DNA of 41,615 nt from Candidatus Eiseniibacteriota bacterium (GTDB lineage Bacteria; Eisenbacteria; RBG-16-71-46). Positions 34,073 through 41,615 of this stretch are shown here, piece by piece (positions within the stretch are counted from its first letter, which is position 1; the number at the start of each line of letters is the position of its first letter). Made by a program: the position numbers and the translations under genes. The stretch spans positions 1 to 41,615 of the forward strand of contig JANYBS010000011.1 of NCBI GenBank assembly GCA_025360715.1, read 5' to 3'. Below the pieces are notes generated by a model. The model saw only the letters and a list, made by a program, of their open reading frames with translations. It made no database searches and was not told where the DNA came from.

Positions 34073-35005
34073 TCAGACGAACAACGAACTGAGCGAGCGC
34101 TCCTCGTGGATACGTTGCACGGCCTCACCGAGAAGACTCGCGACCGAAAGCTGACGGACCTTGTTCGTCAGCGTGCCGGGCCCGTGCTGGATGGTGTCCG
34201 TGACGACCACTTCCTTGATATCCGATTCCGCGATCCGCTCGAGCGAGCCCGGGCAGAACACGCCATGCGTCACACCGGCGTAGACCTCGAGGGCGCCGCG
34301 TGCGCGGATCGCCTTGGCGGCCTGGCAGAGCGTGCGCGCGGTGGTGACGACGTCGTCGAACATGACCGCGTTCTTGCCTTCGACGTCACCGATGATGCTC
34401 ATGACCTCGACCGAATCCGCCTTGGGGCGGCGCTTGTCGACCAGCGCAAGCTCGGCGCCCAGGCGCTTCGCGTACGCGCGCGCCATCTTGACGCTGCCGA
34501 TGTCCGGTGCGACCACGACGAGGTTCGGGATGTTCAACTTGGAGAAGTGCTCGATGAGGACCGGCGCGGCGTAGAGATGGTCGAGCGGGATATCGAAGAA
34601 GCCTTGGATCTGCGCGCTGTGCAGATCCATGGTCAGCGCGCGATCGGCGCCTGCGACGGTGATGACGTTGGCGACGAGCTTGGCGGTGATCGGCGCGCGC
34701 GGCTGGTCCTTGCGATCCTGGCGGGCGTAGCCGAAGTACGGCAGCACCGCGGTCACACGCCGGGCGGACGCGCGCTTGGCGGCGTCGAGCATGACCAGCA
34801 GCTCCATGAGGTGATCCGCGGGAGCGTTCGTCGCTTGGACGATGAACACATCGCTGCCGCGGATGTTCTCATTGAAGCGGACCGACACCTCGCCGTCCTC
34901 GAAGCGCGAGACTTCCGCGTCGCCGAGAGGCACTTTGAGGTTCTCGCAGATGTCGGCGGCCAACTGGCGGCTGGCATTACCGGCGAAGATGCGACACGGA
35001 TCCAA
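34073..35005 (-). CDS. prs: Ribose-phosphate pyrophosphokinase
   Basis: A 310-aa enzyme that makes PRPP from ribose-5-phosphate and ATP. DRKDQPRAPITAKLVANV is the catalytic flexible loop region, RALTMDLHSAQIQGFFDIP the family block, and AVMFDDVVTTARTLCQAA the PRPP-binding loop (VMFDDVVTT). It starts at a TTG (35003-35005) with GGGAGG 5 bp upstream. Its product is used by the UbiA-family enzyme encoded upstream in the same cluster. Confidence 0.96.
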   Translation of the reverse strand: MDPCRIFAGNASRQLAADICENLKVPLGDAEVSRFEDGEVSVRFNENIRGSDVFIVQATNAPADHLMELLVMLDAAKRASARRVTAVLPYFGYARQDRKDQPRAPITAKLVANVITVAGADRALTMDLHSAQIQGFFDIPLDHLYAAPVLIEHFSKLNIPNLVVVAPDIGSVKMARAYAKRLGAELALVDKRRPKADSVEVMSIIGDVEGKNAVMFDDVVTTARTLCQAAKAIRARGALEVYAGVTHGVFCPGSLERIAESDIKEVVVTDTIQHGPGTLTNKVRQLSVASLLGEAVQRIHEERSLSSLFV

Positions 35006-35185
35006 CGAATCCTCCCGCGCTTATGCTCCGGATCAGGGCATGACGCGAGAGTCCCGCTCCCGCGCCGGAACAAAACAAAGGCAAGCGCCCGGATGGTCCC
35101 CGCAATGTCGCCGGGGGAGATCCGCGCGTGCCGTCAAAGCTCATGCGTCAGAAGGGCCGGGCCATCCGTCCGCCACCTGCGAAGA

Positions 35186-35260
35186 TGGCTGGGGCGGGAG
35201 GATTCGAACCTCCGGATGCGAGAGCCAAAGTCTCGTGCCTTACCGCTTGGCCACGCCCCA
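35186..35260 (-). tRNA. tRNA-Gln (anticodon UUG)
   Basis: On the minus strand: 5' acceptor TGGGGCG pairs with CGCCCCA, the 3' CCA is encoded, the T-arm carries GGTTCGAATCC and the anticodon loop is CTTTGGC in a CGAGA/TCTCG stem, giving UUG. 75 nt including CCA. It sits inside the leftward cluster between spoVG and prs, so it may be cut from a longer transcript. Confidence 0.95.
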
Positions 35261-35447
35261 CCAACAGAACGGGATTTCCGTCACGGTCCGATCAGCCCGA
35301 AGGCCTCCCGGGGTGATGGCTATTGGCCCAGAAGAGATACTGCAGTGTGGAGGAAGCGAGGGGCAGCATAAGCGCGGGACGAGGTGGGCGTCAACCGCTG
35401 CTGCGAGCGCATGTTGCAGGGCGCTTCCTGCGTCGTGACCTTTCCGG

Positions 35448-35466
35448 CCGTCCGGGGGATGGACGG
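35448..35466 (-). terminator. Hairpin downstream of spoVG
   Basis: CCGTCC (35448-35453) and GGACGG (35461-35466) form a 6-bp stem with a 7-nt loop, about 45 bp after the spoVG stop. No U-run; a weak candidate for a terminator or processing site before the tRNA. Confidence 0.35.
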
Positions 35467-35509
35467 TGCCGGTCGGTGCCGGGTCGCACGGGGGGCCGGA
35501 CCGTGCGGA

Positions 35510-35818
35510 CTAATAGGAATGCGACTCCTCATGATGCTGCGGCGTGGTCATGGTGGTGGGGTTGGCAAGTTCCCGGTCGTATTCGGCCATCACCTTCTCA
35601 GTCAAGTACTTGCGCGTGGAGTCGTTGATGGGATGCGCCAGGTCCTGATGCTGGCCATCGGGTCGTTTGCGGCTGGGCATCGCCACGAACAACCCGGTGT
35701 TCCCCTTGATGATCTTGAGACCGCGGACGACGAACGAGTCGTTCAGTGTGATGCTCACGAACGCTTTGAGTTTATCGTCGTTCCGCAGCGATACCCGAAC
35801 CTCGGTGATCTCGACCAT
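35510..35818 (-). CDS. spoVG: SpoVG family RNA-binding protein
   Basis: A 102-aa SpoVG: VEITEVRVSLRNDDKLKAFV, then SFVVRGLKIIKGNTGLFVAMPSRK and DLAHPINDSTRKYL are diagnostic. The family is a site-specific RNA/DNA-binding global regulator; its presence does not imply sporulation. The ATG at 35818 has GAGGTG upstream. A His-rich end (TTPQHHEESHSY) is unusual. Confidence 0.93.
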   Translation of the reverse strand: MVEITEVRVSLRNDDKLKAFVSITLNDSFVVRGLKIIKGNTGLFVAMPSRKRPDGQHQDLAHPINDSTRKYLTEKVMAEYDRELANPTTMTTPQHHEESHSY

Positions 35819-35866
35819 GTGGAGACACCTCGGAGCCATCCTTAGAGGGCGAGCTGGCTCGATTTC

Positions 35867-35882
35867 GCGCCATTCCTGGCGC
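35867..35882 (-). terminator. GCGCCA/TGGCGC hairpin between ispE and spoVG
   Basis: GCGCCA (35867-35872) pairs with TGGCGC (35877-35882) around a 4-nt loop (TTCC on plus, GGAA on minus), 50 bp upstream of the spoVG ATG and after the ispE stop. It could end part of the upstream transcript or lie in the spoVG leader. Confidence 0.35.
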
Positions 35883-35935
35883 TTGGGAATCCTACGTGTC
35901 CGACGGCTTGGAGCATCCTTGCCCGGCCGGCCCGG

Positions 35936-36910
35936 TCACGACTGCAGGTCCATCTGCAGGCCTCTCCCCACGGAACGCACCGCATAGAGCGGTTCATCCC
36001 CTACAAAGCGACCTGTGACCGCCGCCAGCGTCGCTCGCGCCGGAACGATCCCGAAAACACCCGACCCGCTGCCCGTGAGCCGCGGCTCGAGCAATCCTGC
36101 TGCGCGCAGCCTTGCGCACAGCGACTCGAATGAAACTTGCCTTGAACCCAGCACGTCCTCGAACGAGTTGCCCAACCTTGAGGCATGCAACGGGTTGAGA
36201 CGCTCGCGCCGAAGTATGCTTATGAATCTCGTTTCATGGGGGCGACCTGTCAAGTCATAATTGACATCATCGAATCGACGGAAGGCTTGCGCTGTGGAGA
36301 CCCGCCAGAGCGGCATCGCCACGATGGCGCGAAATGGCGCGCTCAGGCGCAGCGGCCTCAACTCCTCCCCGCGTCCGCGCCCATAGGCCGTGCCTCCCGT
36401 GATCGCGAAGGGCACGTCAGAACCCAGCTCCAGCGCCAGGGCGACCTTCTGCGCGCGCGTCAGCCGCACGCCGTGCAGCGCCGCCATGGCCATGAGTGCC
36501 GCAGCGGCATCGGCGCTGCCGCCGCCCATGCCCGCCTGAGCGGGGATGCGCTTGGTGAGCACGAAGCGCGCGCCACCGCGCAGCCCCAGGCGCTCGGCCG
36601 CCAGGCGCGCCGCGCGCAGCACCAGGTTCTCGGCGCCCGCCGGGATCGCCTCGGCCGCCGCGCTCGCGGCGGCGCCGCGCACCGCCACCGATTCACGGCG
36701 CATGCGTAGTGTGAATCCGCGCGCCGTGCGTTCGGCCGTGAGCGTGTCGGCGAGCGAGATGCTCTGGAAGATGCTCGCCAGATCGTGATAGCCGTCCGCG
36801 CGCGCAGGCCCGATCGCCAGGCCCAGATTGAGCTTCGCGTGGGCCGTGACGATCACCCGGCGGGGTAAGCGCGCGCCCCGTGCAGGCGAACGAGCGGCGG
36901 AGCCGCTCAT
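35936..36910 (-). CDS. ispE: 4-diphosphocytidyl-2-C-methyl-D-erythritol kinase
   Basis: A 324-aa GHMP kinase of the MEP isoprenoid pathway. HAKLNLGLAIGPARADGYH is the IspE N-terminal signature, PAQAGMGGGSADAAAALMA the ATP-binding GHMP loop and LTGSGSGVFGIV the C-terminal GHMP motif. It phosphorylates CDP-ME. The N-terminus has an extra basic segment (about 18 aa). The start overlaps the UbiA-like stop by 4 bp. Confidence 0.95.
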   Translation of the reverse strand: MSGSAARSPARGARLPRRVIVTAHAKLNLGLAIGPARADGYHDLASIFQSISLADTLTAERTARGFTLRMRRESVAVRGAAASAAAEAIPAGAENLVLRAARLAAERLGLRGGARFVLTKRIPAQAGMGGGSADAAAALMAMAALHGVRLTRAQKVALALELGSDVPFAITGGTAYGRGRGEELRPLRLSAPFRAIVAMPLWRVSTAQAFRRFDDVNYDLTGRPHETRFISILRRERLNPLHASRLGNSFEDVLGSRQVSFESLCARLRAAGLLEPRLTGSGSGVFGIVPARATLAAVTGRFVGDEPLYAVRSVGRGLQMDLQS

Positions 36911-37800
36911 CGTCCGAAGTACAGCACCCAGACGGCCGTGACCAGGAACAGCACCACGCTCACCTGGATCGGGCGGTCCGTGAGCAGCACGGTCGAGGGA
37001 TCCTCACTCGTCTCCGACACACTCACCAGATACAGATAGCGGAACACGCCGTACGCCACGAAGGGCACCGTGTAGAGCATCGCCTCGGTGTGGAATTTGG
37101 CCACGGTGGTCGGCCAGATCGTGTAGAGCGCATACGCCATGAGCGTGGTCGCGGCCGAGACCGTGAGCATGACCTCGAGCAGCTGCGGCGTGTAAGCGCG
37201 CAGCACCGCGCGCTGCTCGGTCGCGCTGGTGCCGGCATTCGCCAGTTCGCGGCGGCGCTTGCTCACGCCCAAGAAGAGGGCGCCGAAGAACGTGCACACC
37301 AGCAACCACGGCGACATGACCGTGTCGGGCGCCACTGGCAGCAGAAGCTCCACGCCGGCGATCGCGCGCAGCACGAAGCCGAAGGCGATCATCATCACGT
37401 CGAGGATCACCTGATGCTTGAGCTTGAAGCTGTACAGCATGTTGTTGACCAGATACACGACCAGCACGAGCGAGAACCCGCTCCCCAGCCACCACGCGAT
37501 CGCTGCGGAGCCCGCGATCACGAACGGGATCGCCGTCCACGCCAAGGCCACGGGCAGCCGGCCCGAGGCGATCGGGCGCTTGCGCTTCTTCGGATGCTGG
37601 CGGTCGGCTTCCACGTCGAGCAGATCATTCAGGAGATACACCGAGCCCGAGAGCAGCGAGAACGCCAGGAAGCCTGCCGCTGCGCGCAGCAGCAGGTCCG
37701 GCTGGTTCATGCGCAGCGAGAACAGCACACCCACGAAGACCAAGAGGTTCTTGGTCCACTGCTTGGGGCGCAGGCCCTCGATCAGAGCGAACAGGATCAC
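36907..37800 (-). CDS. UbiA-family polyprenyl-phosphate phosphoribosyltransferase (DPPR synthase-like)
   Basis: A 297-aa membrane protein with about nine helices. LNDLLDVEADRQHPKKRKRP followed by IASGRLP is the UbiA metal/diphosphate-binding motif and closely follows the pattern of decaprenyl-phosphate phosphoribosyltransferase (Rv3806c type), with LRPKQWTKNLLVF at the N-terminus also typical. It should join PRPP to a polyprenyl phosphate, the first step to lipid-linked ribose/arabinose donors. The epimerase genes (dprE1/E2) are not in this window. It overlaps the SIS gene stop and ispE start by 4 bp. Confidence 0.85.
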   Translation of the reverse strand: MILFALIEGLRPKQWTKNLLVFVGVLFSLRMNQPDLLLRAAAGFLAFSLLSGSVYLLNDLLDVEADRQHPKKRKRPIASGRLPVALAWTAIPFVIAGSAAIAWWLGSGFSLVLVVYLVNNMLYSFKLKHQVILDVMMIAFGFVLRAIAGVELLLPVAPDTVMSPWLLVCTFFGALFLGVSKRRRELANAGTSATEQRAVLRAYTPQLLEVMLTVSAATTLMAYALYTIWPTTVAKFHTEAMLYTVPFVAYGVFRYLYLVSVSETSEDPSTVLLTDRPIQVSVVLFLVTAVWVLYFGR

Positions 37801-38501
37801 TTCTGCTTGTTCCGCTTGGTGGCGCGCTTGGCAGCCGCCGACGCCGGCTTCGCCGGAGCGCGGCCGGCCGGCTTCGCGGGCTTCACTTCGAATAGGGCCT
37901 TCTCCACGACCACGCAGAACGCGTGCCCCATCGCGATGTGGCCTTCCTGGATCCGGGGCGTGCTCGCGTGCGGCGTGACCAGCGCGATATCGCAGCGCGC
38001 GGCGAAATCCGCGCCCTTCGCGCCCGTCATGCCGATCACGGTCATATCGAATTCATGCGCGACCTCGACCGCTTTGCGGATGCTCTCGGAACGCCCGCTC
38101 GTGGTGATCGCCACCAGCACGTCGCCCGGCGCGCCCATGCCCTCGAGCTGGCGCGCGAACACTTCATCGTAGCCGTAGTCGTTGCCGATCGCGGTCAACG
38201 CGCTCGTGTTGGTGGTCAGCGCCACCGCCGGCAGGCCCGGGCGGTCGATCATGTAGCGGCCCGCGAACTCCGCGGCCATGTGCTGCGCGTCGGCCGCGCT
38301 GCCGCCGTTGCCCACGAAGAACACCGTGCCGCCTTCTTCGAAGCAGGCGATGATCGCTTCCGCAGCGGCGGCGACGGCCACAGCGTTCTTGCGCGAAAGT
38401 GCCGCCATGCTGCGGGCGGACTCCATCAGGGAAGCCTTGGCTTCGGAGACGAACGGGGTCTGCTGGAGCTTGGGCTTCGGAGCTTTCTTGCGGGCGGCCA
38501 T
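37797..38501 (-). CDS. GmhA-like SIS-domain phosphoheptose isomerase with basic tails
   Basis: A 234-aa SIS-domain protein. VFFVGNGGSAADAQHMAAEF is the GmhA signature (sugar-phosphate-binding loop), ALTTNTSALTAIGNDYGYDEVF and VAITTSGRSESIRKAVE complete the core. GmhA makes D-glycero-heptose-7-phosphate for LPS or glycoproteins. It differs from the usual ~190 aa by a basic N-terminal extension (MAARKKAPKPKL) and a Lys/Ala/Pro-rich C-terminal tail (last ~35 aa), of histone H1-like composition. The substrate could be another phospho-sugar. The start ATG at 38501 is chosen; the longer open frame is a shadow over rmlD. Confidence 0.87.
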   Translation of the reverse strand: MAARKKAPKPKLQQTPFVSEAKASLMESARSMAALSRKNAVAVAAAAEAIIACFEEGGTVFFVGNGGSAADAQHMAAEFAGRYMIDRPGLPAVALTTNTSALTAIGNDYGYDEVFARQLEGMGAPGDVLVAITTSGRSESIRKAVEVAHEFDMTVIGMTGAKGADFAARCDIALVTPHASTPRIQEGHIAMGHAFCVVVEKALFEVKPAKPAGRAPAKPASAAAKRATKRNKQK

Positions 38502-38515
38502 CGGGTTCCCTTTGG

Positions 38516-39391
38516 TCAGGCAGCCGCATCCGGGCGGCTGCTCAGGTAACGCTTCAGGGCATCGTGCCAGTCCGGCAGCGTGCGCCCGGTCACATGCTGG
38601 TACCAATCCGTATTCAGGACAGAGTATGCCGGACGCCGCGCCGGACGCGCGAGTTCCTCGCTGCTGATGCGAGCCACGGCCGGTGACGGCAGCACGCCGC
38701 CCTCGGCCACACGGTGCTCCGCGAGAATCGCCTCGGCGAACCCGTGCCACGACGTGGTGCCGGTATTGGCCACGTGATACGTGCCGAACTCGCGGCGCTC
38801 GATCAGCGCGCACATGGCGTCGGCCAGGTCGTTCGCGGAGGTCGGCGAGCCATGCTGGTCATCGACCACGCGGAGCGGTTCACCCGCGCGCGCGCGCGCC
38901 AGGATCGTGTCCACGAAGTTGCGGCCGCCCGCGCCAAAGAGCCACGAGGTGCGCACGATGACGTGGCGCACATTCACCTCGCGCGCGCCGCGCTCGCCGG
39001 CCAGCTTGGAGCGCCCATACACGCCCAGCGGCCCGATCGGATCATGCTCGCGCCGCGGCGCCTGCGTGGCGCCATCGAACACATAGTCGGTGGAGAGTGC
39101 CATCACCGCCGCGCCCACCTCGGCCGCCGCGAGAGACGCGTTGCGCGGCCCCAGACCATTCACGATGAACGCACGCTCCTGCTCGCTCTCGCACAGGTCC
39201 ACGTTCGTGAACGCCGCCAGATGCACGATCCAATCGGGGCGGAACGCTCGCGCGGGCTCGAGCAACTGCGCGAGTCGCGTCACATCGGCCTGCGCGCGCG
39301 CGAGCGGCAACACCTCGTGGCCGGCTGCGGCAAGCGCCGGCAGCACCGCGTGCGCGAGCATGCCGCCCGCGCCCGTGACCAATACCTTCAA
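38516..39391 (-). CDS. rmlD: dTDP-4-dehydrorhamnose reductase RmlD-like
   Basis: A 291-aa short-chain-dehydrogenase-fold protein. The N-terminal NAD(P) loop is VTGAGGMLAHAV; STDYVFDG and the catalytic Tyr-x-x-x-Lys in GVYGRSKLAGE are standard for RmlD, as is TSWLFGAGGRNFVDTIL. It performs the last step to dTDP-L-rhamnose or a related dTDP-sugar. rmlB and rmlC are absent here. It overlaps the rmlA stop by 4 bp. Confidence 0.9.
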   Translation of the reverse strand: MKVLVTGAGGMLAHAVLPALAAAGHEVLPLARAQADVTRLAQLLEPARAFRPDWIVHLAAFTNVDLCESEQERAFIVNGLGPRNASLAAAEVGAAVMALSTDYVFDGATQAPRREHDPIGPLGVYGRSKLAGERGAREVNVRHVIVRTSWLFGAGGRNFVDTILARARAGEPLRVVDDQHGSPTSANDLADAMCALIERREFGTYHVANTGTTSWHGFAEAILAEHRVAEGGVLPSPAVARISSEELARPARRPAYSVLNTDWYQHVTGRTLPDWHDALKRYLSSRPDAAA

Positions 39392-40512
39392 CTCAGCTCC
39401 ACGCGGCTCGAGTCGCCCAGCATGAGCCGGTGGGCCGCGGGACGCACTTCGGTGCTGGTCACCACGACGTCGCGGCCGATCAGGCTCGACTCGATGCGGC
39501 GGCCGATGTCGTGGATCTGGCTGTTGTCGAGCACGATCGAATGCTCGATCTCACATTCCGACAGCTGCACGCCATCCGCGAGTGCCGTGAATGGACCCAC
39601 ATAAGAGTCCTTCACCACCGCATTGGCGCCGATCACCAGCGGTCCGCGCAGGTGCGAGCGTTCCACCACCGCGCCCGCGCCGATCTGCACCGCGCCCTCG
39701 ATCACCGTCGCGCTATCCACCGTGCCGTCGATGCGCGTCGCAAGGTCCGCCAGCACGATGCGGTTCGCCTCGAGCAGGTCTTCCACGCGCCCGGTGTCCT
39801 TCCACCAGCCGTGGATCACGTGCGAGCGCACGTTCTTCTTGGTGCTGATCATGTATTGGATCGCATCGGTGATCTCGAGCTCGCCGCGCGGCGAGGGCTG
39901 GATCGCGCGCACCGCGTCGAAGATGCTCGAGGTGAACAGATACACGCCCACCAACGCCAAGTCACTCTTGGGCGCCTTGGGCTTCTCCTCCAGCCTTACC
40001 ACGCGCTCTCCCTCGAGCTCGGCCACGCCGAACTCCCAAGGCCGCGCGACCTTGGCCAGCAGGATCTGCGCGTCGGGCTTCTCGGCGTCGAACTCGCGCA
40101 CGAAGTGCGTGATGCCATCCTTGATCAGGTTGTCGCCCAGGTACATGACGAAGCTGTCGCCCGCCATGAAGTCCTCGGCGATCTTGACCGCATGCGCCAG
40201 GCCAAGCGGGGCTTCCTGCTGGATGTAAGTGACCTTGAGGCCAAAGCGCGAGCCGTCACCCACCGCCGCGCGGATCTCGGCCTGGCTGTTGACCAGCACC
40301 GTGACCAGCTCGCCCGTGCGGTGATCAGGCTGCAGCATCTCGCGCGGATCGCTCACGATGATGCCGACTTCCTGGATACCGGCAGCCGCGATGCTCTCGA
40401 GGCCGAAGAACAGCACCGGCTTGTTCGCGACCGGCACCAACTGCTTGGCGCGCGTATGCGTGATGGGGCGCAGCCGCGTTCCGCGGCCGCCAGCAAGCAC
40501 CAGTGCTTTCAA
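39388..40512 (-). CDS. Glucose-1-phosphate thymidylyltransferase, long form
   Basis: A 374-aa RmlA_long-type enzyme. ALVLAGGRGTRLRPITHTRAK is the nucleotidyl-transfer motif, MYLGDNL the metal-binding Asp region, and residues after about 245 form a left-handed beta-helix (SATVIEGAVQIGAGAVVERS, ANAVVKDSYVGPFT). It makes dTDP-glucose. The start is a TTG (40510-40512), with GGAGG in the preceding mini-ORF and a TTGA overlap with its stop. The StrD/RmlA_long branch is implied by length and C-terminal helix. Confidence 0.9.
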   Translation of the reverse strand: MKALVLAGGRGTRLRPITHTRAKQLVPVANKPVLFFGLESIAAAGIQEVGIIVSDPREMLQPDHRTGELVTVLVNSQAEIRAAVGDGSRFGLKVTYIQQEAPLGLAHAVKIAEDFMAGDSFVMYLGDNLIKDGITHFVREFDAEKPDAQILLAKVARPWEFGVAELEGERVVRLEEKPKAPKSDLALVGVYLFTSSIFDAVRAIQPSPRGELEITDAIQYMISTKKNVRSHVIHGWWKDTGRVEDLLEANRIVLADLATRIDGTVDSATVIEGAVQIGAGAVVERSHLRGPLVIGANAVVKDSYVGPFTALADGVQLSECEIEHSIVLDNSQIHDIGRRIESSLIGRDVVVTSTEVRPAAHRLMLGDSSRVELS

Positions 40513-40595
40513 TCGATCCTCCGGATGATGATGAAGAACCCGACCACGAGTACCAGCCCGATCAGGATCAGGAACAAGAGCTCGCGAAGTGGCAT
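40509..40595 (-). CDS. 28-residue single-helix membrane mini-protein
   Basis: Too short for normal gene finding. ATG at 40595 follows the alaS TAA by 3 bp. The 28 codons read MPLREL, then an unbroken run of Leu/Ile/Val/Gly/Phe (about 19 residues) and RRID, with TGA overlapping the TTG start of rmlA (TTGA). Composition and flanking Arg fit a one-pass inner-membrane peptide. Its last codons contain the rmlA Shine-Dalgarno (GGAGG), so it may work mainly as a translational coupling leader. No Shine-Dalgarno is strong before its own ATG. Real expression unproven. Confidence 0.5.
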   Translation of the reverse strand: MPLRELLFLILIGLVLVVGFFIIIRRID

Positions 40596-40598
40596 CGT

Positions 40599-41615
40599 TT
40601 ACGCGCCCAGGGCGGCCGCGATGCGCGCGCGCGCTTCATCGAGTGCCGCCGCCAGCTTGCTCGCGTCCTTGCCGCCGGCCAGCGCCAGATGCGGCTTGCC
40701 GCCGCCCGAGCCACCCGTCACCTGTGCGACCGCGCGCACCAGTTCGTCGGCGCGCAGCTTCTTCTCGGCGATCAAGTCATCGCTCACTGCCGCAAGGAAC
40801 GTGAGCTTGCCCTCGGCCTGCAGCGCCAGCACGGCGGCGCCGCGCCCAAGCGCGCCACGCAGGCGGTCGGCCGCCTCGCGCACCGCGTTCGCGTCGGCCT
40901 CGCTCTGGATCTCGGCAACGACCCAGCGGCCTCCGGGAAGTGACTGCGCGCTCTCGGCGAGCTTGGCGAACTCCGCCTCGAGCCCCTGCTTGCTGTTGTA
41001 GGACTGCGCCTTCTTGAGCGCGGCGATCTCGCTCTTGAGCTTGTCGATGCCCGCAGGTACCGCGTGCGGCGGCGACTGGAGCGCCTGAGCGGCCATGTGC
41101 AGCAGCGCCTGCTGCTCGCGCAACCAGCGCAGCGCCTCGGTGCCGCAGAGCGCCTCGAGCCGGCGCACGCCGCTCGCGATCGCGGATTCGCTCACCACTG
41201 CGAACACGCCGATGTCGCCCGTGCGCTGCACGTGCGTGCCGCCGCAGAGCTCACGGCTGGGCTCGATGCCGCTGGCATCGACGCCGTCCACCGTCACCAT
41301 GCGGACTTCCGAGCCATACTTCTCGCCAAAGAGTGCCATCGCGCCCAGCGACTTGGCTTCGTCGATCGGCATCACGCGCCAGTTCACGGGCGTGTTGGCC
41401 AGCACCCAATCGTTGACGCGCGCCTCGATGGCCGCCATCTGCTCGGGCGCCGGCGCCTCGAAGTGTGCGTAGTCAAAGCGCAGGCGCTCGGGTGATACGA
41501 GCGAGCCCGCCTGATGCACGTGCTCGCCCAAGGTATGGCGCAGCGCCGCGTGCAGCAGGTGTGTGGCCGTGTGGTGGCGATTGACTGGCGCGCGGTGTGC
41601 AGGATCGATCACCAC
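40599..41615 (-). CDS. alaS: Alanyl-tRNA synthetase, C-terminal part (runs off window)
   Basis: 338 residues of the AlaRS C-terminal half; the N-terminal aminoacylation domain lies beyond 41615. The editing domain carries HHTATHLLHAAL (Zn-binding His pair) and ELCGGTHVQRTG (Cys and His of the second half-site), so it can hydrolyse mischarged Ser- and Gly-tRNA(Ala). The C-terminal C-Ala domain ends with GGSGGGKPHLALAGGKD, the DHHA1 glycine-rich signature. The frame is open through the window edge, so the first codon here is not a true start. It is the first gene of the leftward cluster seen in this window. Confidence 0.95.
   Translation of the reverse strand: MVIDPAHRAPVNRHHTATHLLHAALRHTLGEHVHQAGSLVSPERLRFDYAHFEAPAPEQMAAIEARVNDWVLANTPVNWRVMPIDEAKSLGAMALFGEKYGSEVRMVTVDGVDASGIEPSRELCGGTHVQRTGDIGVFAVVSESAIASGVRRLEALCGTEALRWLREQQALLHMAAQALQSPPHAVPAGIDKLKSEIAALKKAQSYNSKQGLEAEFAKLAESAQSLPGGRWVVAEIQSEADANAVREAADRLRGALGRGAAVLALQAEGKLTFLAAVSDDLIAEKKLRADELVRAVAQVTGGSGGGKPHLALAGGKDASKLAAALDEARARIAAALGA

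Noticed and set aside
32852-35371. 839-codon plus-strand frame antisense to pth, rplY and prs
   Set aside because: Reads through three clear minus-strand housekeeping genes and a tRNA; composition is Arg/Asp/His shadow.

Overview
The window is about 41.6 kb of very GC-rich bacterial DNA, dense and mostly transcribed leftward. Two proteins end in a FlgD-Ig-like/T9SS-type sorting tail (27377-28336 and a remnant at 1095-1289). With the outer-envelope proteins and a SpoVG/Prs/L25/Pth/S6/Ssb/S18/L9 cluster, this suggests a diderm of the FCB superphylum, plausibly a Candidatus Eisenbacteria-like lineage. That placement is an inference from gene content, not a measured phylogeny.

Left end (1-4745). 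It starts with an XRE-type regulator running off the edge, fused head-on to a ComM/YifB C-terminal fragment with no ATPase core, then an orphan sorting tail: a zone of gene remains or a rearrangement junction. Next come a GNAT acetyltransferase and a histone-deacetylase-fold amidohydrolase (an AcuA/AcuC-like pairing), a structured intergenic stretch and an unrecognised 382-aa protein.

4746-14136. A secreted zinc metalloprotease (DUF5117-like), RadC, an unrecognised exported protein, a strong hairpin terminator, then ftsY and smc. The SMC-FtsY gap carries a 9-bp tandem repeat abutting the ftsY ribosome binding site. A 410-bp gap separates smc from a toxin-antitoxin pair.

14137-21624. A divergently expressed AbrB/MazE-type antitoxin with a Doc/Fic toxin and a visible promoter/operator. 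Facing it is a leftward operon: livK-livH-livM-livG-livF (branched-chain amino acid ABC importer), selA (selenocysteine synthase) and an unknown gene overlapping selA by 4 bp.

21831-27354 (rightward). A lipoprotein amidase with one intact and one degenerate Amidase_3 domain, a TonB-like protein, a secreted TPR protein, and a GNAT gene broken by a single in-frame TAG.

27377-41615 (leftward). After a secreted sorting-tail protein comes a 13-kb run. In transcription order: alaS (partial), a 28-codon hydrophobic mini-ORF, rmlA-long, rmlD, a GmhA-like SIS isomerase, a UbiA-family polyprenyl-phosphate phosphoribosyltransferase, ispE, spoVG, tRNA-Gln(UUG), prs, rplY, pth, rpsF, ssb, rpsR, a DUF2232 membrane protein, rplI, a parvulin-type PPIase and a DUF151 nuclease. 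Many genes overlap by 4 bp (ATGA, GTGA, TTGA), implying translational coupling. The run joins precursor supply (PRPP from Prs, isoprenoids via IspE, dTDP-sugars via RmlA/RmlD) to an enzyme that attaches phosphoribose to a lipid carrier, beside core ribosomal genes.

I saw no CRISPR array, intact insertion sequence, rRNA or prophage. No clear new multi-gene defence or biosynthetic system stands out. The most unusual items are the mini-ORF, the AbrB-Doc pairing, the selA-linked unknown gene, the amber-interrupted GNAT and the broken-gene junction at the left end.
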